64,000 nucleotides of DNA from Candidatus Nitrosopumilus sp. (GCF_029882185.1 NZ_JAOULD010000003.1:1-64000), one strand, 5' to 3'. Counted from the first letter of the stretch, positions 55,181-63,831 are shown. Numbers and translations are program-made. Notes: a model not told the origin generated them from the sequence alone.

Positions 55181-56008
55181 TTATTTTGCAATTGCCTTCG
55201 TAATGTCTGTCTTGCCAATTATTCCTGCAATTGATTCATTCCCATCTAGTACCACTAAACCACTAATATTGTTTTGTAAAATTAGTTTGCATGCATCTGA
55301 CAAGCTTTGATTGAATTTGATAGTAATCAATCCTTCAGTCATAACTTCTCTTGCTAATGAAATATTTCCAAATCCTTCTTTTGAAAGAAATCCTTTTCTA
55401 ATTTGATCTGATATCCCATATCCCAGGTCATCTTTCTCATCTCCAAGCTCAATTGCAATTCTAAACAAATCTCTAAATGAAATAATTCCGACTGGTTCTT
55501 CATTTTGATTTTTTACAACAAGTCTGGAGATTTTCTTTTCTAGCATTTTTCGTACAACTTTGTATAATGGTGCAGCTGTATGAGTAAATTCATAATCATG
55601 AGTCATAAAATCTACAACTTTTTTTCCATCTGTAATGTTTTCAGCATAATAATTAACAAGATCACTTTTTGTGAAAATTCTTTTCACTTCATCCTTTTCG
55701 CCAATAGCTAATGAACTAATACCTTTTTTAATCATTATTTTTGCCGAGTTTTCAGGAGTAATTTTTTGATTTACAAATTCTATTGGTTTCATTATTTTTG
55801 TTATAGGAATTTCATCTAATCCCTGTTTTGTATTCTCTGAAAATAAAAATAATCCAATATCTTTTTCAGTAATTATTCCAATATGCTTTCCGTTTTCTAC
55901 AACAACTAATCTACTAATTTTTGTGTTTAATAGCATTCTAATAGCATCTGAAATTGTTGATTTCTTCATAATGGAAATAGGTTTTTTTGAAATATTGTTA
56001 ATTGACAA
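55181..56008 (-). CDS. Four-CBS-domain protein
   Basis: 275 residues built of four CBS motifs in tandem (about 5-60, 70-120, 135-190, 215-273), each with a pattern such as ISRLVVVENGKHIGIITEKDI. CBS pairs bind adenosine nucleotides. No catalytic domain is fused, so it could regulate a transporter or enzyme. It is divergent from the universal stress protein gene. Target unknown. Confidence 0.85.
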   Translation of the reverse strand: MSINNISKKPISIMKKSTISDAIRMLLNTKISRLVVVENGKHIGIITEKDIGLFLFSENTKQGLDEIPITKIMKPIEFVNQKITPENSAKIMIKKGISSLAIGEKDEVKRIFTKSDLVNYYAENITDGKKVVDFMTHDYEFTHTAAPLYKVVRKMLEKKISRLVVKNQNEEPVGIISFRDLFRIAIELGDEKDDLGYGISDQIRKGFLSKEGFGNISLAREVMTEGLITIKFNQSLSDACKLILQNNISGLVVLDGNESIAGIIGKTDITKAIAK

Positions 56009-56132
56009 TTGTCTATTTTTCAGATTTTTTCTATAAAAATTAGAGTTATAATTTCCAACTTTGATTGCAATTTAGTTTTCAACTTTGGAAATTAATAGTC
56101 ATTTTATATTAGAATAACTGTAATTTTTGTAC

Positions 56133-56555
56133 ATGGCTAAATTTAAAAAAATTCTTGTTCCTCTTGATGGTTCTGCAAATGCTACTCGTGGTTTAGATAG
56201 AGCAATTGAGATTGCTAAAGGTACTGGTGCTGAAATTACTGGATTTTATGTATTCCATTTACCTCTAACTGCAGGAATAAAATATACAGCAAAAATGAAA
56301 GAAGATGCACAAAGAAAAGCTGTCAAAGCTATTGGCCCTGCTATGAACAAAGCACAAAAAGCTGGTGCAATTTTCAAATACAAAACAAGTGGAGGAAATA
56401 CTGGTTCTGAAATTGTCAAATTTGCTAAAAATGGAAAATTTGACATGATTGTAATAGGGGCAAGAGGATTAGGCGGTGCAAAAGAAGCATTTCTTGGCAG
56501 TACATCCAATTATGTAATGCACAAAACCAACATTCCAGTTTTAGTAGTGAAATAG
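56133..56555 (+). CDS. Universal stress protein (UspA family)
   Basis: 140 residues from ATG 56133; a TTG two codons upstream is in frame but not preferred. Strand 1 KKILVPLDGSANATR, then helices, and the ATP-binding end DMIVIGARGLGGAKEAFLGSTSNYV, close to the G-x2-G-x9-G-S/T motif of ATP-binding Usps. Small cytoplasmic dimeric protein that responds to stress. It lies between the CBS protein and the J-domain gene. Confidence 0.9.
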   Translation: MAKFKKILVPLDGSANATRGLDRAIEIAKGTGAEITGFYVFHLPLTAGIKYTAKMKEDAQRKAVKAIGPAMNKAQKAGAIFKYKTSGGNTGSEIVKFAKNGKFDMIVIGARGLGGAKEAFLGSTSNYVMHKTNIPVLVVK

Positions 56556-56650
56556 TGTAATCTCACTATTATATTTTTCAATATTCTTGATATTTTATGT
56601 GTGATAACGTAAAAGTATAAGACTTTGAAAAAATAATTTTGGTATAGTTT

Positions 56651-57799
56651 ATGGTTGAAAATAATTATGATATTCTAGGGATTTTAGAAGGTTCAACAGA
56701 AAAAGAAATTCGAGATGCTTTTAGAAGATTAGCTCTCCAATTTCATTCAGATCGTGGAGGTGAAAATGAACAATTTATCAAAATTAAACAAGCATACGAT
56801 GATCTAAAAATTGGAAAAAAATATCCAGAAACTGATCATGAAAAATTAAAAAATTCCAAAGTATATTCTGAAGATTCTGAGGCTGATGTTAGGAGGAAAA
56901 ATCAGATTTTAGGTCAAGAATTATCCAAAGAAATGAAAACTGCTGAAGATTGGGCTTCATCTCTAAATAACACAAACACTACAGGAACTAGATTATTTGG
57001 TTCGAAAACTCTTGGCGAAATTGAACTAGAAAGAAAAGCAACTGGCGCATTATCAATTAAAGGAAATTTCATGGCTGGAAAATTTACTTATGATGGTCCG
57101 ATTATAATGCAAGGAAGTATTACTAGTCCATCATGGACGCAAGAATACCAAACAAACATTCGAGTAACTAATGGAGATTTTAAATTTGTAAATCCGTTAG
57201 AAAATAAATACAAAATTGATAACGGTGCTAAAATTATTGTTGACAATGGTGATGTTATAGTCGGAAATGTTTATGGTAGGAAATTTCGAATTGAAGATCC
57301 TGTACGTGTAGGAGTTTTCCAAATTCAAGAACACAGAACTCAAATCTTAGCTCCTAAAGGAAAAATTATCGTAGAAAATCTTGTTAACACGGTATCACTT
57401 GAAGCAGATTCAGTCATTGTTTTGAATGTAGAAGATGATGTAATAATCTCTGCAAGAGAGATTTTATTTTATGGTGGAAAACTCACTTATGATTCTGTAA
57501 TTGAGCTAAAAAAAGGTGGAATAATCAGATTTTTTGAAAATTTTTCTATTCAGGGTTTAAGCGGTGACGCAATTATCAAACTTGAAAATGGTAAAAAAAT
57601 TAGATTGTTTGATCTAAAAACTAAAAAAATCAAAGACTTGGCAGACGAATTTGTACAAAATAAAGAAAATTACAACAAAGATGCTACAATGGTTGGACAT
57701 GGATTTACAATCACATATGAAATGCTAGATAATCTATCTCTGAAACCTGCAAAACAAAAACAGGGATGGGGATCAAAATTTAGTTTTTTTAAAAAATAA
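56651..57799 (+). CDS. J-domain protein with HSD in place of HPD, fused to beta-rich domain
   Basis: 382 residues. A J-domain is found at about 4-60: YDILGILEGSTEKEIRDAFRRLALQFH. The key loop reads HSD instead of HPD (HSDRGG), which in classical J proteins abolishes stimulation of DnaK. A beta-rich region at about 115-330 with many short strands, repeated GKIIV-, VIVL- and IIRFF-type segments follows and resembles beta-helix or AIM24-like folds. No zinc finger. The protein could be a scaffold with a dead J-domain. No DnaK gene is seen in this window. Confidence 0.75.
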   Translation: MVENNYDILGILEGSTEKEIRDAFRRLALQFHSDRGGENEQFIKIKQAYDDLKIGKKYPETDHEKLKNSKVYSEDSEADVRRKNQILGQELSKEMKTAEDWASSLNNTNTTGTRLFGSKTLGEIELERKATGALSIKGNFMAGKFTYDGPIIMQGSITSPSWTQEYQTNIRVTNGDFKFVNPLENKYKIDNGAKIIVDNGDVIVGNVYGRKFRIEDPVRVGVFQIQEHRTQILAPKGKIIVENLVNTVSLEADSVIVLNVEDDVIISAREILFYGGKLTYDSVIELKKGGIIRFFENFSIQGLSGDAIIKLENGKKIRLFDLKTKKIKDLADEFVQNKENYNKDATMVGHGFTITYEMLDNLSLKPAKQKQGWGSKFSFFKK

Positions 57800-57860
57800 T
57801 TTCCCCCAAAATCAAATTTTAGGCGTAAAAATGACCCTTTCTCATAAATAAGCCTCTTTT

Positions 57861-58472
57861 TTGAAAATAATAATGAAAAAGATAGAGGCTGTAATCAAAC
57901 GAAGAAATTTTCCTACAATTAAAACAGATTTGAACATACTTGGAACATACATTATTGATAAACGAAACTTGGATGACAGTCAAATTTATGACGAATCACA
58001 AGGTTCTCGCGCAGGAGCAACTGGATTAAAGTCAGTACCTCTTGCAAAAATCGAAATGGTAGTTTCTGACAAAGATGCTAGAAAAGTCGTTGAAATGATT
58101 TCAAAAAATTCTGGTTTACCATCATTTCATGGAGGAAAAATCTTTGTTTCTGAAATGGAAGAGGTTGTAGACATGGAAACTCTTGATGCACAACAAGATC
58201 TTGAAATGACTACGCAACCAAAAACAGAACCAAAAAAATCATCTAAACGAAGCAGATTTGTTCCTTTACAAAAATTCATTTTAAACAAATTACAAATCAT
58301 TTATGAAGAAAATAAAGAAACACTTCATGATGATTACAGAATAAAATCATTTAGTGACTTTGTAAACTATTGTATCATGAAATCGTTACCAACTCTAGAA
58401 AAGCAACTAAAGAATCCTACAATGATATATGAAAATAATTTTGGCGAGATTACTAATTACACAAAAATATAA
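57861..58472 (+). CDS. Divergent PII-like protein with C-terminal extension
   Basis: 203 residues; initiation at MKKIE (about residue 5) is likely. Residues 5-115 have the PII layout: KKIEAVIKRRN, a short T-loop region containing GSRAGATGLK, then KIEMVVSDKDARKVVEMI and GKIFVSEMEEVV. The T-loop lacks the standard Tyr and the length of GlnK. The C-terminal 85 residues are a new domain with a basic linker (KSSKRSR) and helices (FVPLQKFILNKL). It is transcribed toward the glnK operon, tail to tail. A role in nitrogen sensing is inferred from the context. Confidence 0.65.
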   Translation: MKIIMKKIEAVIKRRNFPTIKTDLNILGTYIIDKRNLDDSQIYDESQGSRAGATGLKSVPLAKIEMVVSDKDARKVVEMISKNSGLPSFHGGKIFVSEMEEVVDMETLDAQQDLEMTTQPKTEPKKSSKRSRFVPLQKFILNKLQIIYEENKETLHDDYRIKSFSDFVNYCIMKSLPTLEKQLKNPTMIYENNFGEITNYTKI

Positions 58473-58555
58473 TCGCTGAAAAGATATAATCCAATTAATG
58501 TCATTCCGATAGCTGCCATTGCTAGTTTAGCGATAACAATTTTTGATACTTTCAT
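58457..58555 (-). CDS. Tiny membrane protein, 32 aa
   Basis: 32 codons from ATG at 58555 to TAA at 58457-58459. A short basic start (MKVSKIVIAK) leads to one hydrophobic helix ending near SDYIFV. Its start overlaps the stop of the upstream small gene (ATGA), so translation is probably coupled. The gene is the third of the glnK transcription unit. It was found from the sequence itself since it is well below common size limits. Confidence 0.6.
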   Translation of the reverse strand: MKVSKIVIAKLAMAAIGMTLIGLYLFSDYIFV

Positions 58556-58689
58556 ACAACTAAACCCACAACTAGTGGTACAATAATTATTCCTGACATG
58601 ATAATAATCTTAAGAAAATCATTACGACTTAATGGTTTCATCTCTTCTCTATGAAACAATTTGTTCTTACGATAAGAGTCGATTTTCAT
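58552..58689 (-). CDS. Tiny membrane protein, 45 aa, downstream of glnK
   Basis: 45 codons from ATG at 58689 to TGA at 58552-58554. The first 28 residues are basic and polar (KIDSYRKNKLFHREEMK), and one hydrophobic helix covers the last 18 residues (IIIMSGIIIVPLVVGLVV). It begins four bases after the stop of glnK and its stop overlaps the next start. It could be a membrane partner of GlnK or Amt. No family recognised. Confidence 0.65.
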   Translation of the reverse strand: MKIDSYRKNKLFHREEMKPLSRNDFLKIIIMSGIIIVPLVVGLVV

Positions 58690-58693
58690 ATCT

Positions 58694-59023
58694 TTAGATT
58701 GTTTTGTCCCCTTCTTCACCTGTAGCAATATCTACTGCACGTAATATTTGTGAAACAAAGATTTTACCAACTCTACCATGTTCTTTAATGATATTTATGA
58801 CTTGATCTTCTTTTGCTTCTGAAATTATGGCTTCTAATCTATATTTATCATTGAATTGTGGTACGAAAATCTCACTTCCCTTTGATGCGTGAATCTCAGA
58901 ACCTGGTTTCTTTCCTCTTCCTCTTACTTTAGAGACAGTTAGACCGCCAATACCAATTTCTTTTAATCCTTCACTAATTGCCATTACGTCATTTTCTCCT
59001 AGAATTACTTCTATTTTGAGCAT
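58694..59023 (-). CDS. glnK: PII signal protein GlnK
   Basis: 109 residues of the PII fold. LKIEVILGENDVMAISEGLKEIGIGGLTV, the T-loop region with VRGRGKKPGSEI and FVPQFNDKYRLE, and the end GRVGKIFVSQILRAVDIATGEEG (ATP/2-oxoglutarate-binding region) are typical. PII trimers sense ATP/ADP and 2-oxoglutarate and block the pore of Amt channels. The T-loop has no Tyr in the usual place, so uridylylation is unlikely. It is divergent from amt, with the repeat array in between. Confidence 0.92.
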   Translation of the reverse strand: MLKIEVILGENDVMAISEGLKEIGIGGLTVSKVRGRGKKPGSEIHASKGSEIFVPQFNDKYRLEAIISEAKEDQVINIIKEHGRVGKIFVSQILRAVDIATGEEGDKTI

Positions 59024-59067
59024 TTAGATATTATATGACAATTTACACAAATATAATTTCTGATTTT

Positions 59068-59188
59068 GATAATCATTTGATAATCATTTGATAATCATTT
59101 GATAATCATTTGATAATCATTTGATAATCATTTGATAATCATTTGATAATCATTTGATAATCATTTGATAATCATTTGATAATCAAAT
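59068..59188. repeat. Array of eleven 11-bp tandem repeats between glnK and amt
   Basis: The unit GATAATCATTT is repeated head to tail from 59068: ten perfect copies (starts at 59068, 59079 and so on to 59167) and a final variant at 59178 (GATAATCAAAT). The unit contains the near palindrome TGATAATCA. A period of 11 bp is close to one helical turn, so all sites would face one side of the DNA. The array fills most of the space between the divergent glnK (59023) and amt (59227) starts. Confidence 0.95.
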
Positions 59189-59226
59189 TTAGACATTGTT
59201 ATTAATTTAAAATCAAATTTTTTATC
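59189..59226 (+). promoter_or_regulatory. Probable amt promoter
   Basis: An AATTTAAAAT TATA-like box at about 59205-59213 lies roughly 20 nt before the ATG at 59227. This fits a leaderless or nearly leaderless transcript. The tandem array begins immediately upstream, at the distance expected for an activator or repressor to affect BRE/TATA use. Confidence 0.5.
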
Positions 59227-60555
59227 ATGGTACTGGATTCTGGAGATACAGCATGGATGCTTGTCGCTGGTAGTCTCGTACTTTTAATGATCCCTGCATT
59301 AGGTCTCTTTGAATCTGGCCTTTTGAGAAAGAAGAATGCGGCATCAATTTTTATGCAGATCTTCTTTGGTTTGGCACTTTTGAGTGTCATGTGGTTTGTA
59401 TTTGGATTTAGTTTATCATTTGGTGAATCCACTATGGGTTTTATTGGTAACAATGAATGGGTATTCCTTAAAGGAGTTCCATCTGATGCTCCACTGGAAC
59501 AATATGCCCCAACAATTCCAGGTGTGTTATTTGTCAAATTCCAATTGATGTTCGCAGCAATTACTCCACTTTTACTAACAGGAACAATTGCTGAAAGAAT
59601 GAAATTTAGCTCATTTATCATCTTCATCGCTGCATGGTCCATGCTAATCTATTATCCTCTCGTACACTGGGTATGGGGTGGCGGTTGGTTAGCACAATTA
59701 GGTGTTGTTGACTTTGCTGGTGGTATTGTAATTCATACAAGTGTCGGTATGGCAGCACTTGCTGCAGCAATAGTACTTGGTAAAAGAAGAAATTATGGTC
59801 CTGCCATTATGATTCCTCACAGTATTCCACTTGCTGTCCTAGGTTCTTCATTACTGTGGCTTGGATGGTTTGGATTTAATGCTGGTAGTGCTCTATCTGC
59901 ATCTGGTGGTGTTGCAGGTAACACTGTAATTGTAACTCACATGGCATCTTCTGTTTCTGCTTTAATTTGGGCTGGTCTTTCTTGGATTAGAACTGGAAAA
60001 CCATCTGTTGTAGCAACAATTAATGGTGCAATTGCAGGTTTGGCAGGTATTACTCCAGCATCTGGATTCGTTAGTGCCGAACATGCTTTTGTCATAGGAA
60101 TTGCAATCGGTGCAATCTCATACTCTGGTGTGGTATTATTCAAAGAAAAATTAAAGATTGATGATGCACTTGATGTAAGCTCTGTTCACGGGGTTGCTGG
60201 TATTGTTGGTGCATTAGCTATAGGAATTTTTGCAAGTACCGCAATTAATCCTGGAGGCGTTGATGGTTTACTCTTTGGAAATTCTGATCAGCTCTGGATA
60301 CAAGCAGTAGGTGTTGCTGTTGCAGCTGTAATGGGCTTTGGTGGAACTTGGATAATTTTACAAATACTTAAGCGTCTTATTGGAATTAGGGTCTCACCCG
60401 AAGTGGAAGATATTGGATTGGATATTAGCGAACATGCTGAATCTGCATATTCTGATGAAGAGGAGTTCTTGTTAGGCATGGATGAATATACAGATGATTT
60501 GCAGGAAAAGGATGAAATACTATTCAAGAAGAAGTCAACTAGCGCTGAAAAATGA
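59227..60555 (+). CDS. amt: Ammonium transporter (Amt)
   Basis: 442 residues with eleven membrane helices. The pore histidines lie in GGIVIHTSVG (about 165) and DVSSVHGVAG (about 320). The cytoplasmic C-terminal region GIRVSPEVEDIGLDISEHAESAY is the regulatory segment that PII contacts, followed here by an acidic extra tail of about 35 residues (EEEFLLGMDEY...), longer than in many Amts. For an ammonia oxidiser it supplies the substrate, and it is next to glnK. The stop overlaps the next gene (ATGA). Confidence 0.95.
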   Translation: MVLDSGDTAWMLVAGSLVLLMIPALGLFESGLLRKKNAASIFMQIFFGLALLSVMWFVFGFSLSFGESTMGFIGNNEWVFLKGVPSDAPLEQYAPTIPGVLFVKFQLMFAAITPLLLTGTIAERMKFSSFIIFIAAWSMLIYYPLVHWVWGGGWLAQLGVVDFAGGIVIHTSVGMAALAAAIVLGKRRNYGPAIMIPHSIPLAVLGSSLLWLGWFGFNAGSALSASGGVAGNTVIVTHMASSVSALIWAGLSWIRTGKPSVVATINGAIAGLAGITPASGFVSAEHAFVIGIAIGAISYSGVVLFKEKLKIDDALDVSSVHGVAGIVGALAIGIFASTAINPGGVDGLLFGNSDQLWIQAVGVAVAAVMGFGGTWIILQILKRLIGIRVSPEVEDIGLDISEHAESAYSDEEEFLLGMDEYTDDLQEKDEILFKKKSTSAEK

Positions 60556-60917
60556 CAATCAATTACGACCAATTAACAAAACAAGTCCTTGAATTAGATA
60601 ATAAAGTAAGATTTGCAGGTGTTGCAAATAGTAAAGGCGAAATGATTGCTGGTGGGCAAAAAGATGGTGTTGCAAAGATTTTAGACGGTGATAATGTCAA
60701 AATGTCAATTCATTATGCATTACAAAAACGGGATCTTTATACCAATCTAGCATACAAAATTGGTTCAGAATTATCATCAATAACAGAATACGAAAAAGTT
60801 ACAATGATTAGTATTCCCATAAATTCCAACGACTTGTTTATGATCAGTACTGAACCAAGAGCAGACTATTTGAAAATTATTGATTTTGTTCATTCAGAAC
60901 TTAATTCCCAAAAATAA
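60552..60917 (+). CDS. Small conserved protein (DUF6659-like), translationally coupled to amt
   Basis: 121 residues, alpha/beta. The order helix, strand (VRFAGVANSKGEMIAGG), long helix, strands (YEKVTMISIPINSNDLFMIST), helix resembles Roadblock/LC7 folds, which form regulatory platforms for nucleotide-binding proteins. The DUF6659 assignment is from memory of thaumarchaeal proteins and is tentative. It overlaps the amt stop by four bases and is 62 nt before the cyclase gene. Confidence 0.65.
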   Translation: MTINYDQLTKQVLELDNKVRFAGVANSKGEMIAGGQKDGVAKILDGDNVKMSIHYALQKRDLYTNLAYKIGSELSSITEYEKVTMISIPINSNDLFMISTEPRADYLKIIDFVHSELNSQK

Positions 60918-60979
60918 CTACTGTAGGCATAATATTCTAGGAAGAGTTGATATTAACATAAAATCAAATTAGAATAAAA

Positions 60980-62737
60980 ATGTCAACCAAATTCAATCTT
61001 GGAAAAAAACTCGTTTTACTTGTAATGTTAGTTACAATTACTGCATTAGGAATTACATCATACATGAGCACTGATTATGCATCTGAAACTCTCAAAGAAA
61101 GAGGTGGAGAATTATTAATTGGAGAATCTTCTATTAGAGGAGAATCTCTGAGATTATCTTTTGAATCAAGAATTGAACAAAATAATATTCTTGCAAACGA
61201 TCCTATGATTCAATCATTAGTTTTAGAATTGAACAAAATTCCAAATAACAAACTAAAGGAATTCCAAGAGAATAATCGTAGAGACTTTTTAATTCAGGTT
61301 CAAGCATTTCAAGAATTAATTGGTTTTTCAATTGGATTTGAGGATACAAAGATAATTGGCAATAACGGCAAAGTTTTCTTTTCTCTTAGCGGTAATGCAG
61401 ATGAAGATTATATTCAAAATGAATTATTTCAAAAAGGTCTAAAAAAATCATTTATTGTATTTGAACCGACAGAATCTGGTAAAAGATTGGTTGTTGTTTC
61501 TCCAATATTTGCAGATGATAGTAAAAAAGGAGATGAGCCAATTGGAGTGATTATTTCAAAAACTAGAACTACATCAATTGATAATATTTTGCTTAATAGA
61601 AGTGGACTGGGTGAAACTGGCGAAGTTTACATTGTAAATGATGATTATCTGATGTTATCTGAATCTAGATTCTTTGAAAATGCAGTATTTCATCAAAAAG
61701 TAGATACAATTGGTGTACAGAAATGTTTCAATGAAAAAGAAAACCATGTAGGATTCTATCCAGATTATAGAAATGTTCCAATATATGGTGCATCTAACTG
61801 TATGCCTGAATTTGGAATTGTTTTACTTGCAGAAATTGATGAAAAAGAACTCGTCGAACCAATCAAAATTTTACAAACTAGAATTTTGCTAACCAGTTTA
61901 TTCATAACAATGTTAATGGGATTGCTTGCATACTTTGCTGCAGAATCATTATCACATCCATTAAAAGCCCTCAAAAATGCTGCAAACAAAATTGCAAATG
62001 GTAAGTTTGATGTAAGAACAAACATCACAACCGGTGATGAAATTGGTGAATTATCTCGTGCGTTTGATTCAATGGCACAAAAACTAGAAGAGTCATTAAT
62101 TGAAATCAAAGAGAAAGAAGAAGTTATTAAGCAACTTGAGGGAGGCATGCTTCTAAAGTTTTCCCAACATGAAGAAAATGATTGTGTGGGTGTAATTGAC
62201 ATGAGTGATTCCACTAGAATATCATCTAAACTTTCAGATAGCGATGTTAGTAAAATGTATGAAATCTTTCTAAATTTTATGGCTAAAATCATTCTCAAAT
62301 ACAATGGTGAAGTTGTAAAAAATATTGGAGATGCATTGATGTTCAGATTTGCAAATATTGATTCCAAGGATTCTGCAGCAATGAAGAATGTAATAGAATG
62401 TTGTTTTTCTATGATTGAATCTCATGCTGAACTAAAAAAAGAACTTAATGCAGAAAATATAGATGCACTAGATTACAAAATTAGTGCAACATATGGTTCT
62501 GTTAAGGTAGCTGAAAGTACAACCTCGAAAATTTCAGATATTTTTGGCCCTACAGTTAATAGATGTTTTAAAATTAATTCATTTTGCCCAAAAAACAGTA
62601 TAGTAGTTGACAATAACACGTATGAAAGTCTAAAAGACTGTAAAGAATACGAATTTATGCAATTCTGTTCAATTGAAATCAAACAAAAATACGGTTATAG
62701 TATTTTTGAAATTAAAAGAAAAGAATCCAAAACATGA
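60980..62737 (+). CDS. Membrane sensor with Cache-like, HAMP and class III cyclase domains
   Basis: 585 residues. TM1 at about 10-27, an extracellular sensor domain at about 35-290 that resembles double Cache, TM2 at about 300-320, HAMP at about 322-375, a short coiled coil, and a class III nucleotide cyclase domain at about 400-575. The metal-binding Asp residues are in VIDMSDST near 410 and NIGDALMFRF near 452. Whether it makes cAMP or another product is not clear from sequence. Placed after amt, it may couple an external signal to ammonium use. Confidence 0.8.
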   Translation: MSTKFNLGKKLVLLVMLVTITALGITSYMSTDYASETLKERGGELLIGESSIRGESLRLSFESRIEQNNILANDPMIQSLVLELNKIPNNKLKEFQENNRRDFLIQVQAFQELIGFSIGFEDTKIIGNNGKVFFSLSGNADEDYIQNELFQKGLKKSFIVFEPTESGKRLVVVSPIFADDSKKGDEPIGVIISKTRTTSIDNILLNRSGLGETGEVYIVNDDYLMLSESRFFENAVFHQKVDTIGVQKCFNEKENHVGFYPDYRNVPIYGASNCMPEFGIVLLAEIDEKELVEPIKILQTRILLTSLFITMLMGLLAYFAAESLSHPLKALKNAANKIANGKFDVRTNITTGDEIGELSRAFDSMAQKLEESLIEIKEKEEVIKQLEGGMLLKFSQHEENDCVGVIDMSDSTRISSKLSDSDVSKMYEIFLNFMAKIILKYNGEVVKNIGDALMFRFANIDSKDSAAMKNVIECCFSMIESHAELKKELNAENIDALDYKISATYGSVKVAESTTSKISDIFGPTVNRCFKINSFCPKNSIVVDNNTYESLKDCKEYEFMQFCSIEIKQKYGYSIFEIKRKESKT

Positions 62738-62838
62738 TTAAAAAATCATTTGTGCCTAAATTAGACTCATTAAAAGAATGATTCTTTGTGATGAAAATAA
62801 CATCAAGTATTTAATTAACATAGTAACGTCTTTAGAAT

Positions 62839-63831
62839 ATGAAATTTTTGGTATTGTTTACAATATTTACAATTTTAGTATCTTCATCATTTGCTTATGC
62901 TGATGAATATGTCATTGATATTCCACATGGAGCATATAATCCTGAATTAAATACTCCTGCAGAGGTATGGTATGACCCTCCTCAATTGTTTGTAACTGTT
63001 GGAGATACTATTACATGGTATAATGATGACAAAGAAGGTCACACAGTTACAAGTGGTGAAGGTTCTGGAAGATTTGGTTGGATGAGTGATAACTTTGGAA
63101 AAGCAAATGGAATTTTTGACAGTGGTAGATTTATGCCAGGAGAGTCATGGTCATACAAATTTGAGGAATCTGGAACATTTTCTTATTATTGCACAATTCA
63201 TCCATGGATGGAAGGAATTGTAATTGTTGAAAAACTTATTCCTGATTATCCACATGATGCAACTGGTAAAAAATTAGAATTCCCATTATTACAATATACT
63301 CCAGATAGAAGTATAGAAGTAAATCTGGCATGGGATCCGCCTGTAATTAAAACTCATGAAAAAATTCAATTTGTTTATCAATTCTATGATCCACAAACAA
63401 ATTCAAATTTAGCTGAAATGAAATATGATTTTATCATTTTTCAAAATGGACAAGAAATTTTTCGTGATGAGGGTCTGAGTCAAATTGGTGGAGATTACCG
63501 CAATTTTGTTTTTAGTGATTCTGGATCAATTATAATAAGAATAGAAGGAATTCAATCACCTTCAATTTTTGCTGAGGAAAGTGTTACTGTTTTTGGTGAT
63601 ATACAAACTAAAGAACAACGTTCTGTTGATTTTACTAGTGCAGTTTATGATAATCCTGAAAAAACATCTCATGAAACTTATCATATAAAACCCGCCCAAA
63701 GACTAACAACTTATTACGAATTAATGTTGTTCATCATTTTGATTCCTGGCATAATGTTCATCATTGCATTGCTTTGGTTAAAGCAAAAACCAAAAATCCC
63801 TGATGAAAAACCTGGTGCTGTTAAAATCTAA
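62839..63831 (+). CDS. Exported blue-copper protein with C-terminal anchor
   Basis: 330 residues. Signal peptide (about 1-20), then a plastocyanin-type domain (about 40-135). All four copper ligands are visible: His in KEGHTVTSG near 70, Cys and His in YYCTIHPWM near 117-122, and the Met of that motif. A second beta-sandwich domain (about 165-265) and a transmembrane helix near 300-318 follow. Ammonia-oxidising archaea use many such proteins as electron carriers in place of cytochrome c. It is the intact counterpart to the ligand-less protein at 19368. Confidence 0.85.
   Translation: MKFLVLFTIFTILVSSSFAYADEYVIDIPHGAYNPELNTPAEVWYDPPQLFVTVGDTITWYNDDKEGHTVTSGEGSGRFGWMSDNFGKANGIFDSGRFMPGESWSYKFEESGTFSYYCTIHPWMEGIVIVEKLIPDYPHDATGKKLEFPLLQYTPDRSIEVNLAWDPPVIKTHEKIQFVYQFYDPQTNSNLAEMKYDFIIFQNGQEIFRDEGLSQIGGDYRNFVFSDSGSIIIRIEGIQSPSIFAEESVTVFGDIQTKEQRSVDFTSAVYDNPEKTSHETYHIKPAQRLTTYYELMLFIILIPGIMFIIALLWLKQKPKIPDEKPGAVKI

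Noticed and set aside
59068-59188. The 11-bp array as a CRISPR or transposon end
   Set aside because: The units are contiguous with no spacers, and no transposase or target-site duplication is visible.
59202-59642. A 146-residue open frame on the minus strand at the start of amt
   Set aside because: It lies opposite conserved Amt helices and has shadow-type composition; the Amt frame is well supported.
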